In this document: in pieces, positions 9,510-18,952 of the stretch | Layout of the letters: each line of letters starts with the position of its first letter | How positions within the stretch are numbered: position 1 is the first letter of the stretch | NCBI GenBank assembly: GCA_902625535.1 | Contig: CACOBT010000001.1 | Span: forward strand, 109,934-173,933 | Reading direction: 5' to 3' | DNA: 64,000 nt | Origin: an uncultured beta proteobacterium | GTDB lineage: Bacteria > Pseudomonadota > Gammaproteobacteria > Burkholderiales > Burkholderiaceae_A | The notes under the pieces: generated by a model | What the model was told of the DNA's origin: nothing | What the model saw: only the letters and a program-made list of their open reading frames with translations | The model's database searches: none | Translations under genes and position numbers: made by a program

Positions 9510-10484
9510 TTAAAAATTTTCGTCCGGTCCCTTTATGGGATTGATGTTCCAACGAAGTTTCTTTCTTAGGAGCGAAAAATAATCGTACGTTTTTGGATGC
9601 AATAGTTTTGCGCTATAGCATGCCTTTTTTATAACGATTCTATCCCCATCTTTTAATTCGGTAACCGTTTGCATGTCGCAGTGAAGAACGGTGCCCGCTC
9701 CATTTTTTATTATGATTGTAATTTCCATATCTGTTGGGATCAAAATTGGTCTGCTGGATAACGCCTGTGACGCTATTGGGACTAGTCCGAAACAAGAGAG
9801 TTTTGGGTGAATAATCGGTCCGTTAACAGATAACGCATATGCGGTAGACCCCGTGGGAGTACAGATAATTAACCCGTCTCCACGCATTGAGTGTAAGAAT
9901 GAATTTTCCACCCAAACATCTAATTCAACCATTTTACTTATAGCAGCTCTATTAACAACTGCATCATTTAGGGCTAAGCCACTGAAAAAAACTTCATCTT
10001 CGTTTTTTGCGGATTTCCTCATGACTTTCAAACTAATCATATCCCTTTCATCAACCTGTCCTCCATTTCGGAGGAGTGATTCAAGTTCAGTCGAAATGTC
10101 AGTTTCATCCAAATCAGTTGTAAAACCCAATCGACCTTGATTGATCCCGACTATATGTGTTTTCTGCCTGGCAAACTCCCTTGCAAGGCCTAATAGAGTT
10201 CCATCTCCTCCGATAGCTATCGCAAGATCAATGGAATTTTTTATTTCATCGAATGTCCCAATTACAACGTTGTTTGGGAGATCAGTTATTTGCTCCATTG
10301 ACACACATTTTGCGGTTTCGGTTTCGACGTAAACCTTGAAGTTGCTCCCGATGCCATATATTGTGGATAATATAGTCTCAACGGTGTAAAGCAGGGTTGA
10401 GACGGGTAAATTTGGTTTACAAAAAATACCAATCGATGAATATTTTGTGATCATGTTAAAAAAAAAAGTTAAAGAATTCGTCAT
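9510..10484 (-). CDS. nadK: NAD kinase
   Basis: A 324-residue enzyme that phosphorylates NAD to NADP with ATP. The family signature AIGGDGTLLGLAR is near residue 90, the LNDAVVNR segment near 170, and a glycine-rich STAYALSVNGPI stretch near 210. The frame starts at 10484; an internal ATG at 10454 (MITKYSSIG) aligns better with usual NadK N-termini, so the first ten residues may not be translated. It is divergent from hrcA with about 31 bases between starts, matching the recN-nadK|hrcA order of Burkholderiales. Confidence 0.95.
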   Translation of the reverse strand: MTNSLTFFFNMITKYSSIGIFCKPNLPVSTLLYTVETILSTIYGIGSNFKVYVETETAKCVSMEQITDLPNNVVIGTFDEIKNSIDLAIAIGGDGTLLGLAREFARQKTHIVGINQGRLGFTTDLDETDISTELESLLRNGGQVDERDMISLKVMRKSAKNEDEVFFSGLALNDAVVNRAAISKMVELDVWVENSFLHSMRGDGLIICTPTGSTAYALSVNGPIIHPKLSCFGLVPIASQALSSRPILIPTDMEITIIIKNGAGTVLHCDMQTVTELKDGDRIVIKKACYSAKLLHPKTYDYFSLLRKKLRWNINPIKGPDENF

Positions 10485-10515
10485 TGTTGTCGTAATTCCT
10501 AAAGTTTAAATTAAA

Positions 10516-11559
10516 ATGGACAATCGCTACAGAAAACTTTTAAAGACTCTCATAGAGCAATATGTTATTGAGGGGCAACCCATCGGCTCAAAAGCGATTG
10601 CGGAATCTTCAAAATTAGACATCTCAGCGGCTACAGTAAGAAATGTCATGTCGGAGTTAGAAGATATGGGAATGGTAAAAAGCCCACACACCTCTGCTGG
10701 ACGAATTCCTACTATTAAGGGCTACAGGTTTTTTGTCGATACACTGCTCACAGTCGAATCTATGAAAATGCACGAGGTGAAATATATAAAAAATGCCCTT
10801 GGTAACGGAACACCAGGAAAAATCATTAATCAGGCGGCGAATCTATTATCGAGCTTGTCTAAATTTGCTGGTGTTGTTTCCACTACCAGGAAACGAAAAA
10901 GTTTTAAGCAATTGGAGTTTCTAAAATTATCGGAAACAAATGTACTTTTGATATTTGTTACACCCGACGGGGAAGTTTTAAATAAAATTTTTAATTTAGA
11001 CAAAAACTATTCTCAGGCTCAATTGCAGCAAGCTGCAAATTATATTACCAACAAGTTTTCGGGGTTATCATTTGAGCAAGTTAAGCGTGAAATCATATTA
11101 GAATTGAGTCAGCATCGGGATGATTTAGGGGAATTGTTAAAAAAAATTGTCGATGAGGGTAATGCCGTGTTAGACGAAACAGAAGAGTCGGTTGTAATTT
11201 CTGGGCAGGATCACTTATTCGATTTAACAGAGTTGTCGGAAAATGCCAGTAAACTCAGGAGCTTGTACAAAATGCTTGCTCAGAAAACGCAAATCGTAAA
11301 TTTGTTAGAATCTATCTGTTCAAACGCGAAAGGAGTTAGGGTTTTTATTGGCGGTGAATCGTCTTTAATGCCTGAGGATTGCCTTTCTGTGGTTGCTTCA
11401 CCTTGCATAGTCAATGGGAAGGTAGTCGGTAGTCTGGGGGTTATTGGTCCGACTAGGATGGAGTTTCAGCGGGTGGTACCAATCGTTGATGTAACAGCGA
11501 GGTTAGTGTCCCTATCAATTCGTCAACAAGAAAACGCCTTTGAAAGCACTACGAAATAA
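10516..11559 (+). CDS. hrcA: Heat-inducible transcription repressor HrcA
   Basis: A 347-residue repressor with an N-terminal winged helix (KLDISAATVRNVMSELEDMG near residue 35, then SPHTSAGRIPTIKGYRFFVD) and a GAF-like dimerisation domain ending in GSLGVIGPTRMEFQRVVPIV. HrcA binds CIRCE operators to repress chaperonin genes and needs GroEL for activity. I looked for the CIRCE half-sites upstream of grpE and dnaK and saw none, so its target is probably groESL elsewhere. The stop codon overlaps the hemH start (TAATG). Confidence 0.96.
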   Translation: MDNRYRKLLKTLIEQYVIEGQPIGSKAIAESSKLDISAATVRNVMSELEDMGMVKSPHTSAGRIPTIKGYRFFVDTLLTVESMKMHEVKYIKNALGNGTPGKIINQAANLLSSLSKFAGVVSTTRKRKSFKQLEFLKLSETNVLLIFVTPDGEVLNKIFNLDKNYSQAQLQQAANYITNKFSGLSFEQVKREIILELSQHRDDLGELLKKIVDEGNAVLDETEESVVISGQDHLFDLTELSENASKLRSLYKMLAQKTQIVNLLESICSNAKGVRVFIGGESSLMPEDCLSVVASPCIVNGKVVGSLGVIGPTRMEFQRVVPIVDVTARLVSLSIRQQENAFESTTK

Positions 11560-12680
11560 TGTCAATTCTTGGTGCTACAAAATTTTTTTCGAATCCGAAT
11601 TATAAACACGGTAGCGCCGATAAGGTTGGTGTTTTACTGGTTAATTTAGGAACACCCGAAGCCCCTACCGCCGATGCTTTGCGGCCGTATTTGAAAGAAT
11701 TTTTATCTGACCCCAGGGTTGTTGAAATACCCCGATTGATTTGGTGGCCGATTTTGAATCTTATTATCTTGAATGTAAGGCCGAAGAAGTCCGCTGAGAA
11801 GTATTTAAGCGTTTGGACTGAGCAGGGCTCTCCCCTCATGGTTAATTCGTTGGGACAACTTGCTGGATTGAAACGTAAGCTGAAAGGGAGAAACGAAAAA
11901 ATTGTAGTTGAGCTCGCAATGCGTTATGGAAAGCCATCAATAAACTCGGCCATCTTAAAAATGATGGAACAAGATGTAGACAAGCTTCTAATTTTGCCTC
12001 TTTATCCCCAATATTCTGGAAGCACAACTGCCACAGTCTTCGATAAAGTTTTTGAAAGCATATCAAAATTAAGAAATCCCCCTTCGATACGGTTGAGAAA
12101 ATCCTTTCATGATCACCCCGATTATATAGTCGCTGTGGCCAATGATATTGAAAAATTCTGGCTAAAAAATGGTAAACCTGAACATCTATTATTCAGCTTC
12201 CATGGTGTTCCTGTAAGAAGCTTACAGGACGGAGATCCTTACCATTGTCAATGTCACAAAACAGCTAGAATGGTGAGTGAGAAGTTAGCTTTAAAAGAAA
12301 GTCAATGGACAATTTCATTTCAGTCAAGATTTGGAAAAGCTGAATGGTTAAAACCATACACTACGTCAACCATTGTCAATTTGGCGGAAGAGAAAAACAT
12401 TAGAAAATTACACGTTATTTGTCCGGGCTTTATCTCAGATTGTTTGGAAACACTTGAAGAAATAAATATGGAGGCAAGAGAAGATTTCCTAAATGCAGGT
12501 GGCTCTAGCTTCAAGTATATCCCATGTCTAAATTTTTCGGAAAATTCCATAAACCTTCTGCATATGCTTGTAAAAGACGAAATCGAGGGCTGGGATAGGC
12601 GAGGTCTAAAAGATGAGGAGAAAGAAAAAGAATTGTCCTTTCAGAGGAAAAAAGCACTGCTTCTCGGTGCAAAAACCTGA
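11559..12680 (+). CDS. hemH: Ferrochelatase
   Basis: A 373-residue enzyme inserting Fe(II) into protoporphyrin IX, the last step of protohaem synthesis. The catalytic histidine lies in FSFHGVPVRS near residue 212; the conserved GTPEAPTADALRPYL segment is near residue 32 and the LYPQYSGSTTATVFD loop near 148. Length is within the family range. It overlaps hrcA by one base and precedes grpE by 57 bases. Haem supply fits the c-type cytochrome of the FccAB pair further along the window. Confidence 0.96.
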   Translation: MSILGATKFFSNPNYKHGSADKVGVLLVNLGTPEAPTADALRPYLKEFLSDPRVVEIPRLIWWPILNLIILNVRPKKSAEKYLSVWTEQGSPLMVNSLGQLAGLKRKLKGRNEKIVVELAMRYGKPSINSAILKMMEQDVDKLLILPLYPQYSGSTTATVFDKVFESISKLRNPPSIRLRKSFHDHPDYIVAVANDIEKFWLKNGKPEHLLFSFHGVPVRSLQDGDPYHCQCHKTARMVSEKLALKESQWTISFQSRFGKAEWLKPYTTSTIVNLAEEKNIRKLHVICPGFISDCLETLEEINMEAREDFLNAGGSSFKYIPCLNFSENSINLLHMLVKDEIEGWDRRGLKDEEKEKELSFQRKKALLLGAKT

Positions 12681-12737
12681 AATTACTATTGAAATTTTAA
12701 CTTGAAGACCCACCTTCAACTATATGACTAAAATCAT

Positions 12738-13361
12738 ATGGAAGACATGACTACAAAAGATAAAAAAGACCCCTATAAAGAGGTGGCTGAGAGCCTGCAG
12801 CTGGATGAGGAGGAAGAAAAGCATGGTTTTGATTCCGCCAGTTCGGAGGAAGGTGCATCAGCTAATAAATCTAGGGCAATCGATGAAACGGACCATGATT
12901 TTGAGAAAAAGGTTGAAGAGCTTACTGAGTTGGTCGCGGAGGAAAAAGATAAGATATTACGATTACAGGCTGAGATTGAAAACGTTAGAAAACGATCAGT
13001 TAACGAAGTTTCAAATGCGAGGAAGTATGCAATTGAGTCTTTTGCTACGAGTTTACTGGCCGTAGCTGATAGCCTCGAAACGGCGTTAAGTACTGCGGAG
13101 CAAACTTCTGATCAACTGGAGGCGGGAGTGGAACTCACGCTTAAACAGCTTAGGCAAGCATTTGAGCGTGCGAACATTGAGGCGATTAAACCAGGAATAG
13201 GTGAAAAATTTGACCCTAATTGGCACCAGGCTGTCTCGACAAAATCTCTCGATGAAATAGACGAAAATCATGCTGCTGGCGTTATATTCGAGGTCTTGCA
13301 GAAGGGGTACAAAATTTCTGGACGGGTCATTCGCCCCGCCGTAGTAGTAGTTACCGGTTAA
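12738..13361 (+). CDS. grpE: Nucleotide exchange factor GrpE
   Basis: A 207-residue co-chaperone that releases ADP from DnaK. The first 60 residues are acidic and low in complexity; a long dimerisation helix follows ([19 protein letters not shown]), then the beta domain with [13 protein letters not shown] and the C-terminal [13 protein letters not shown]. The order grpE-dnaK-dnaJ is intact. A CTTGAA hexamer at about 12702-12707 upstream could be the -35 element of a sigma-32 promoter, but the matching -10 is poor, so regulation by heat is inferred only. Confidence 0.96.
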   Translation: MEDMTTKDKKDPYKEVAESLQLDEEEEKHGFDSASSEEGASANKSRAIDETDHDFEKKVEELTELVAEEKDKILRLQAEIENVRKRSVNEVSNARKYAIESFATSLLAVADSLETALSTAEQTSDQLEAGVELTLKQLRQAFERANIEAIKPGIGEKFDPNWHQAVSTKSLDEIDENHAAGVIFEVLQKGYKISGRVIRPAVVVVTG

Positions 13362-13402
13362 CAAAAGATGTCAGACGGATAAATGTATTTGAAAGGATTA
13401 CT

Positions 13403-15358
13403 ATGAGTAAAGTTATAGGAATTGATTTGGGAACCACCAACAGTTGTGTTTCAGTTATGGAGGGAGATAAACCCCGAATTATCGAAAATAGTGAGGGGTC
13501 GAGAACTACGCCATCGATTATTGCGTATATGGAGGATGGGGAGATTTTAATTGGAGCTCCAGCGAAAAGGCAGGCTGTCACAAATCCCAAAAGTACACTC
13601 TACGCGGTCAAGAGATTAATTGGTAGACGGTTTGAAGATGATGAGGTTCAAAAGGACATCGATCTCATGCCTTTTGAAATTGTCAAAGCTGAAAACGGAG
13701 ACGCCTGGGTAAGTGTTAGGGACGAAAAATTAGCGCCACCGCAGGTATCGGCTGAAGTTCTTCGAAAAATGAAGAAAACTGCTGAAGACTACCTGGGACA
13801 GGATGTTGCGGAGGCCGTTATAACCGTTCCAGCTTATTTCAACGATGCGCAGAGGCAAGCTACGAAAGATGCCGGAAAAATTGCTGGGTTAGAAGTTAAA
13901 AGAATCATTAACGAGCCGACAGCTGCAGCACTTGCATTCGGTCTTGACAAAACTGATAAACGCGATCGTAAGATAGCGGTTTATGATTTAGGAGGAGGTA
14001 CATTTGACATCTCAATCATTGAGATAGCTGATGTCGACGGGGAAAAGCAATTTGAGGTATTATCCACCAACGGTGATACGTTTCTGGGAGGCGAAGATTT
14101 TGACCAGAGAGTAATTGATCACATCATTGATGAGTTTAACAAGCAAAACGGTGTCGACTTATCGAAAGATCCAATTGCATTACAAAGAATTAAAGCGGCC
14201 GCTGAGCGCGCGAAGATTGAGCTTTCATCCAGTCAGCAGACTGAATTGAATGAACCTTACATAGCTATGTCGAATGGAGCTCCAGTTCATCTGGCGACAA
14301 AGTTGACAAGAGCTAAGCTGGAGTCTTTGGTTGATGATTTAATAGCGGGTAGTATTAAGCCATGCGAGGTTGCGTTGGCTGACGCAGGGCTCCAAACTTC
14401 GGAAATTGACGATGTCATTCTAGTAGGCGGAATGACTCGCATGCCGAAGGTTCAAGATGCCGTAAAGAATTTTTTCGGCAGAGAACCTCGGAGAGATGTT
14501 AATCCAGATGAGGCTGTTGCGGCGGGAGCAGCTGTGCAGGGTGCCGTTTTATCCGGTGATAGGTCAGACGTCTTATTGCTTGACGTCACGCCTTTATCCC
14601 TCGGCATAGAAACTCTCGGAGGCGTAATGACGAAAATGATCCAAAAAAATACTACGGTACCGACTAAGTACTCTCAGGTATTTTCTACAGCTGAAGATAA
14701 TCAACCTGCCGTGACCGTCAAGGTTTTTCAGGGAGAACGAGAGATTGCAACTTCAAACAAACTTTTGGGTGAATTTAATCTAGAGGGCATATCAGCTGCC
14801 CCTCGCGGTACCCCGCAAATCGAAGTCACCTTCGACATAGATGCCAACGGCATCCTGCATGTATCTGCTAAAGACAAAGCAACCGGTAAAGAAAATAAAG
14901 TTACCATAAAGGCGAACTCAGGTTTATCAGAAGATGAAATTAACAAGATGGTGCTGGATGCCGAAGAAAATGCGGAGCAGGACAAAGCTCGCGTCGAGTT
15001 AGTTGGAGCAAAGAATGCAGCAGAAGCCCTAGTACATTCCGTCAAGGCTTCACTTGAGGAGCATGGAGGACAGCTCGATTCTGCCGAAAAGGACAAAATC
15101 GAATCTGCTATGAAGGAAAGTGAAGAAGCGTTAAAAACTGAGGATCATGAAAAGATTAAGAAGGCAACTGAGGGATTAACTGTCGCGGCACAGAAATTAG
15201 GGGAACTGTCCATGGCTGCTAATAATTCAGGTGGTGATGCGCAACCTGCCAATGATGAAAATTCGACCACTGACGTAGACGGGGGAGATGACTCAAAAGA
15301 CGAAAAGAAAGTCGATAATGTTGTTGATGCTGACTTTAAAGAAGTGAAGAGAGATTAG
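13403..15358 (+). CDS. dnaK: Chaperone DnaK (Hsp70)
   Basis: A 651-residue Hsp70. The ATPase signature [17 protein letters not shown] opens the protein; phosphate motifs [12 protein letters not shown] near residue 197 and the [11 protein letters not shown] signature near 340 are intact. The substrate-binding domain begins near residue 390 ([14 protein letters not shown]) and a helical lid with a charged, acidic tail ends in [10 protein letters not shown], close to the usual EVKD-type terminus. It folds nascent and stress-damaged proteins with DnaJ and GrpE encoded on either side. Confidence 0.98.
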   Translation: MSKVIGIDLGTTNSCVSVMEGDKPRIIENSEGSRTTPSIIAYMEDGEILIGAPAKRQAVTNPKSTLYAVKRLIGRRFEDDEVQKDIDLMPFEIVKAENGDAWVSVRDEKLAPPQVSAEVLRKMKKTAEDYLGQDVAEAVITVPAYFNDAQRQATKDAGKIAGLEVKRIINEPTAAALAFGLDKTDKRDRKIAVYDLGGGTFDISIIEIADVDGEKQFEVLSTNGDTFLGGEDFDQRVIDHIIDEFNKQNGVDLSKDPIALQRIKAAAERAKIELSSSQQTELNEPYIAMSNGAPVHLATKLTRAKLESLVDDLIAGSIKPCEVALADAGLQTSEIDDVILVGGMTRMPKVQDAVKNFFGREPRRDVNPDEAVAAGAAVQGAVLSGDRSDVLLLDVTPLSLGIETLGGVMTKMIQKNTTVPTKYSQVFSTAEDNQPAVTVKVFQGEREIATSNKLLGEFNLEGISAAPRGTPQIEVTFDIDANGILHVSAKDKATGKENKVTIKANSGLSEDEINKMVLDAEENAEQDKARVELVGAKNAAEALVHSVKASLEEHGGQLDSAEKDKIESAMKESEEALKTEDHEKIKKATEGLTVAAQKLGELSMAANNSGGDAQPANDENSTTDVDGGDDSKDEKKVDNVVDADFKEVKRD

Positions 15359-15374
15359 CAGGTAATTTTTTTTT

Positions 15375-16505
15375 ATGGCAAAAAGAGACTTATATGAGGT
15401 ACTAGGGATTTCAAAATCTGCTTCCCAGGATGATATTAAAAGGTCATACAGGAAACTTGCGATGAAATATCATCCTGATAAAAATGCTGGAAATAAAGAT
15501 GCTGAAAATAAATTCAAGGAGGTTAAAGAGGCTTACGAAATTTTGTCAGACGTTCAAAAGAGGGATGCTTATGACAAATTTGGGCACGCGGGCGTTGGAC
15601 AAGGCCCTGGAGGGGGGCAGGGAACCGGAGATTTTTCTGGCTTTGCAGATGCCTTCGGTGACATTTTTGGAGATATTTTTGGGGGGGGGAACTCAAGGCA
15701 GTCCGCCCGACGTGGGGGAGCGCTAAGGGGAGCGGACTTAAAATACGGTTTGAAGATCTCCCTTGAGGAGGCTGCAACCGGTATAACTACAGATATAAGG
15801 GTACCGTCATGGGAGGGCTGTAAAGATTGCGGTTCTTCTGGATGTAAAAAAGGAACAAAACCAGAGATATGCTCTAGTTGTGGTGGTCAGGGACAAGTTA
15901 GAATGCAACAAGGTTTTTTTTCCATTCAGCAAACCTGTCCGAATTGTAGGGGAGCGGGAAGAAGGATCACCTCGCCATGTTCGATCTGCAATGGAGTCGG
16001 AAGGGTAAAGAAAAATAAGACGTTGGAAGTGAGCATACCTGCGGGGATTGATACAGGAATGCGAATAAGATCATCAGGCAATGGCGAGCCGGGTTTAAAT
16101 GGGGGCCCAAACGGAGATTTGTTTGTCGAGGTTGGGGTAAAGGAGCACCATGTTTTTGAACGAGAAGAGGATGATTTGCACTGCGAAGCGCCCCTAAGTT
16201 TTGCAAAGTCCGCTTTGGGCGGAAGCATCGATGTACCTACATTAAACGGAAAGGCCAGTTTTGATGTGCCAGAGGGTACCCAGTCTGGAAAGACGTTTAG
16301 ACTGCGAGGAAAAGGTTTGCCTAACGTCAGATCGGGGGCTTTTGGCGATCTTTATTGTCATGTTGTTCTTGAAACTCCAGTTAATTTGACTGAATACCAA
16401 AGAAAGCTTTTAAAGGAGTTTGATGAGTCGGTTGATAAGAACAAAGAAAAACATAATCCTCACAGCAAAAGTTGGATGGATAAAGTCAAAGAATTTTTTA
16501 ATTAG
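15375..16505 (+). CDS. dnaJ: Chaperone DnaJ (Hsp40)
   Basis: A 376-residue type-I Hsp40 that stimulates DnaK ATPase activity. The J domain has the HPD tripeptide in [10 protein letters not shown] near residue 32; a Gly/Phe-rich linker covers about 75-115. The zinc domain has four cysteine repeats: CKDCGSSGC (slightly shortened relative to the CxxCxGxG consensus), [16 protein letters not shown] and CSICNGVG. The C-terminal beta-sandwich domains follow. It lies 16 bases behind dnaK and ends the chaperone operon. The 104 bases to the convergent rnfB-like gene show no obvious terminator hairpin. Confidence 0.97.
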   Translation: MAKRDLYEVLGISKSASQDDIKRSYRKLAMKYHPDKNAGNKDAENKFKEVKEAYEILSDVQKRDAYDKFGHAGVGQGPGGGQGTGDFSGFADAFGDIFGDIFGGGNSRQSARRGGALRGADLKYGLKISLEEAATGITTDIRVPSWEGCKDCGSSGCKKGTKPEICSSCGGQGQVRMQQGFFSIQQTCPNCRGAGRRITSPCSICNGVGRVKKNKTLEVSIPAGIDTGMRIRSSGNGEPGLNGGPNGDLFVEVGVKEHHVFEREEDDLHCEAPLSFAKSALGGSIDVPTLNGKASFDVPEGTQSGKTFRLRGKGLPNVRSGAFGDLYCHVVLETPVNLTEYQRKLLKEFDESVDKNKEKHNPHSKSWMDKVKEFFN

Positions 16506-16609
16506 ACGGGGTTTTTAGAGTTAATGGTTATCTATTTGTTTAAAAATATGGTGAGTTGACAATTACTTAGTATGCCGACCACAGCGTTTAGGATCGATAA
16601 AGGTAATTA

Positions 16610-17161
16610 TTATTTGAAAAGTAGCCGTTTTAGGTGTTCAAGGTTGTCTTGGCTATTTTCTAGTTTGTACTTTTTGTCTCGGGCCTTTTTTTCGTAGAAT
16701 TTACGTTTACTGTTTTCTGCTTTTATGTCGGTCCAGGGGATATGTTTCGGTCGTTTTTTCTCCACGATGCAATCCACGGGGCAAGAGTCGATACAAAGAC
16801 CACATCCATTACACTCATCAACTATGACAGTGTGAAGAAATCCTTCCGCCCCCGCGATAGCATCCACTGGACACTTTGGGAGACACAATGCACAACCTAT
16901 GCAGGCCTCGGGGTTAACATAAACTAGCTCAGGAGGAATTTCTTTAATATTTGTTTTAACAATTTTTTCTTCAGTAATTTTCGCTATTTTTTCAACTACT
17001 TTAGTGCCGCCCGGTTCACATTTATAAATGGTTGTTTTTTTTTTTACAATAGCTTTTGCGTAAGGCATACATGACACGAACCCACATTTTTGGCAGTGTG
17101 TTTGCGGCAAACACTTGTCTATCTCCTGTATTGCTATTTCGTTATCTTTTAAGTTTTTCAC
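16610..17161 (-). CDS. rnfB: RnfB-like iron-sulfur electron-transfer protein
   Basis: A 183-residue iron-sulfur protein. Residues about 17-48 hold a four-cysteine 4Fe-4S domain (CQKCGFVSC then a later CEPGG), as in RnfB; residues about 85-145 hold a bacterial ferredoxin pair (CIGCALCLPKCPVDAI and CNGCGLCIDSCPVDCI). The N-terminal membrane helix of canonical RnfB is missing, so the protein should be cytoplasmic. No rnfACDGE genes are nearby. It overlaps the end of a ferredoxin-NADP reductase gene by four bases, so it more likely exchanges electrons with that enzyme than with a full Rnf complex. Confidence 0.85.
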   Translation of the reverse strand: MKNLKDNEIAIQEIDKCLPQTHCQKCGFVSCMPYAKAIVKKKTTIYKCEPGGTKVVEKIAKITEEKIVKTNIKEIPPELVYVNPEACIGCALCLPKCPVDAIAGAEGFLHTVIVDECNGCGLCIDSCPVDCIVEKKRPKHIPWTDIKAENSKRKFYEKKARDKKYKLENSQDNLEHLKRLLFK

Positions 17162-17970
17162 CAGTAGTTCTCCACCGCGATTTGACCTGGACTGTCTCGC
17201 CTACTTGACCGTAAGTCTAAAGTTTTCAAATAGTTTCTCGTCGTTTTAATCATATTCGGGTTGCCTGACAACATCACTTTCGAGTTTTTAGCGGATATCG
17301 AATTTTTTAAAATTAAGTTTAACGCCCCGTTACTGATAATTTCCTCGAAATATGCTCCCGAAAAAACGCTGTCTGTTTTTATTCCTTTAACAATACATTC
17401 AGAGACAACTTTTTTCCTTGTAAATACAGGAACAAACGAGAATTTATGATAATTTTCTAATTGGAAACTACTTAGTCTTTCAAAGGTCAGCGGTAAGCTC
17501 TCTTCGTAGACGAATTGGGTTTCATCCTTGAAACTACTTATCAAAATTATATTTGCAAAATCCTCCCAAATTTTTTTTTGTTGAAGCATACATAGGTATG
17601 GAGCAATGCCGCTACCGGTAGAAAAAAGCCAAATATCACCACCTGCACTAAAACGGTCTAACGTAAAGTGTCCATAAGAAACGGCATCTAAAAAAATCTG
17701 ATCTCCTTGCTTTATTCTCTTGAGTGGTTCGCTGAACTGTTGGTTTTCTAAATAAACAATATAGAACGTTAATGCTGGACCCTCTGGTCTTGATGCGATT
17801 GTTTGAGCTCTCCAAACTGTACTTCCAACTTTATCATCTGAACTAATTCCTATTCTGGCAAATTGGCCGGGTACGAATTGATAGTCAGCCGGTCGGAAAA
17901 TTTCGAGACGTATGATATTCGATTTGACCATCCTGATTGAGGTAACCGTTACATTTATCGTTTGTGCCAT
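17158..17970 (-). CDS. fpr: Ferredoxin-NADP+ reductase
   Basis: A 270-residue flavoprotein of the bacterial FNR class moving electrons between ferredoxin and NADP(H). The FAD-binding barrel includes FRPADYQFVPGQFARIG and the WRAQTIAS segment, where the usual RxYS has become RxQT; the NADP domain has FSTGSGIAPYLCML near residue 120. It ends in AVENYW, with the C-terminal aromatic residue stacking on the flavin in this family. It lies 39 bases behind the ferredoxin gene and is translationally coupled to the RnfB-like gene. It probably supplies reduced ferredoxin for iron-sulfur or oxygenase reactions. Confidence 0.88.
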   Translation of the reverse strand: MAQTINVTVTSIRMVKSNIIRLEIFRPADYQFVPGQFARIGISSDDKVGSTVWRAQTIASRPEGPALTFYIVYLENQQFSEPLKRIKQGDQIFLDAVSYGHFTLDRFSAGGDIWLFSTGSGIAPYLCMLQQKKIWEDFANIILISSFKDETQFVYEESLPLTFERLSSFQLENYHKFSFVPVFTRKKVVSECIVKGIKTDSVFSGAYFEEIISNGALNLILKNSISAKNSKVMLSGNPNMIKTTRNYLKTLDLRSSRRDSPGQIAVENYW

Positions 17971-18009
17971 TTTAAACAGTCTAGGTTATTTTTAATCTAA
18001 CCTCATAAT

Positions 18010-18333
18010 CTACCGTTCAAGAAGTTCCTTCTTTTCGGTAACGTCAGCCCATTTATCTGCATCCTCAGCTTTTTCTTCCGCGCGGGTAATACCGGGCCAA
18101 ATTTTACTTAATTCAGCATTGATTTCTACAAAATCTTGTTGGTTTTCAGGGACATCTTCTTCTGCATAAATTGCTTCCACAGGACACTCGGGTATGCAAA
18201 CTGCGCAATCGATGCATTCGTCCGGGTCAATCACAAGAAAGTTTGGACCTGCACGGAAACAATCAACCGGGCACACGTCAACGCAGTCTGTGTAACGGCA
18301 CTTGATACAAGCTTCAGTAACTATATGTGTCAT
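18010..18333 (-). CDS. fdxA: 7Fe ferredoxin FdxA
   Basis: About 107 residues of the seven-iron ferredoxin type common in betaproteobacteria. The first cluster region is [18 protein letters not shown], with the spacing of a 3Fe-4S site plus a shared 4Fe-4S cysteine; the second is [17 protein letters not shown] charged C-terminal extension follows, as in Azotobacter-type FdxA. I start it at the ATG at 18333 (MTHIVTEAC), which fits the family; a longer frame to 18348 is less likely. It heads the minus-strand group with fpr and the RnfB-like gene, divergent from rpsF. Confidence 0.93.
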   Translation of the reverse strand: MTHIVTEACIKCRYTDCVDVCPVDCFRAGPNFLVIDPDECIDCAVCIPECPVEAIYAEEDVPENQQDFVEINAELSKIWPGITRAEEKAEDADKWADVTEKKELLER

Positions 18334-18354
18334 ATTATAAAAAAACAAAATAGT

Positions 18355-18360
18355 ATTATA
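18355..18360 (-). promoter_or_regulatory. Candidate -10 box of fdxA
   Basis: On the minus strand a perfect TATAAT lies 22 bases upstream of the fdxA ATG. No good -35 hexamer is found 16-18 bases before it, so this could be an activated promoter or chance in AT-rich DNA. Confidence 0.3.
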
Positions 18361-18422
18361 GCAGGTTGTTGCTATCTATAGCGCTGAGAACTATATACCT
18401 TAAAAATTTAGTGTGAATCAGA

Positions 18423-18451
18423 TTGTAAAAAAGTACTTTATTTGATACACT
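18423..18451 (+). promoter_or_regulatory. Candidate sigma-70 promoter of the rpsF operon
   Basis: TTGTAA at 18423-18428 and TACACT at 18446-18451 are separated by exactly 17 bases, close to the sigma-70 consensus. Transcription would start near 18458, just before a stable hairpin in the rpsF leader. This is the only strong promoter-like match between fdxA and rpsF on the plus strand. Confidence 0.5.
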
Positions 18452-18461
18452 TTGCAATCCT

Positions 18462-18484
18462 GCGCCGTGGAAAATTCACGTCGC
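18462..18484 (+). promoter_or_regulatory. rpsF leader hairpin, candidate S6:S18 autoregulatory site
   Basis: The leader folds into an outer GCG/CGC stem and an inner CGTG/CACG stem with a short A-rich loop, and has CCG on the 5' side at the junction. The published S6:S18 leader motif controlling rpsF operons has two stems flanking an unpaired CCG. Position between promoter and the rpsF start, and the presence of CCG, fit that motif. I have not tested it against a covariance model. Confidence 0.4.
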
Positions 18485-18505
18485 TTTAACCATAGGAGAA
18501 TGTGA

Positions 18506-18907
18506 TTGGAGACCAACGGTGAAAATCCTGTTTCAAGCAGGCATTATGAGTTAGTTTTGATGGTGCACCCTGACCAAAGCGAACAGGTTCCGGGTATGAT
18601 TGATCGGTGTAAAACCTTTGTTACTACACGAGGTGGTACTGTTCACAGGGTTGAAGATTGGGGCCGAAGACAATTAGCATACCCAATCCTCAAGGTCGCT
18701 AAAGCTCATTACCTACTATTTAATATTGAGTGTTCTAAGTCTGATGTTCGTGAATTAGACCATTCGTTCAAGTTTAACGACGCCATTATCAGGCATCTTT
18801 GTGTTTCGTCGCCCGGTATTCCGGAAGGGAGCTCCGCGATGATGAAAGTTGTACAGAAAGAGGCCGCGAAAAAAGTTGAGGCTGGGACCTCTGCCCCAGA
18901 AAAGTGA
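18506..18907 (+). CDS. rpsF: 30S ribosomal protein S6
   Basis: A 133-residue S6 with the canonical [19 protein letters not shown] opening and the [11 protein letters not shown] segment that contacts S18. Translation must begin at a TTG (18506), with an AGGAG sequence seven bases before it: the only ATG in the vicinity runs straight into a stop, and later starts would delete the first beta strand. The N-terminus is about ten residues longer than usual and the C-terminal tail is Lys/Ala/Glu-rich. It is first in rpsF-rpsR-rplI-dnaB. Confidence 0.96.
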   Translation: METNGENPVSSRHYELVLMVHPDQSEQVPGMIDRCKTFVTTRGGTVHRVEDWGRRQLAYPILKVAKAHYLLFNIECSKSDVRELDHSFKFNDAIIRHLCVSSPGIPEGSSAMMKVVQKEAAKKVEAGTSAPEK

Positions 18908-18925
18908 AGGGCTGTTATAGCCCTT
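18907..18925 (+). repeat. Perfect hairpin between rpsF and rpsR
   Basis: AAGGGCT and AGCCCTT are perfect complements around a five-base loop (GTTAT), starting at the last base of the rpsF stop codon. It is not followed by a run of T, so it does not look like a standard Rho-independent terminator. It may be a processing or attenuation site. It occupies the place where priB lies in many betaproteobacteria. Confidence 0.6.
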
Positions 18926-18952
18926 ACATATATAATGAAATTGGAGGAGTGA

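Noticed and set aside
12689..12737. Sigma-32 promoter before grpE
   Set aside because: CTTGAA is present but the -10 is a poor match to CCCCAT-T, so I did not list it as a feature.
12681..13402. CIRCE operator near grpE-dnaK
   Set aside because: Neither half-site of the CIRCE repeat occurs in the intergenic regions, although hrcA is close by.
18907..18952. Rho-independent terminator after rpsF
   Set aside because: The hairpin is perfect but is followed by mixed AT sequence, not a T-run, and rpsR follows directly with its own GGAGG site.
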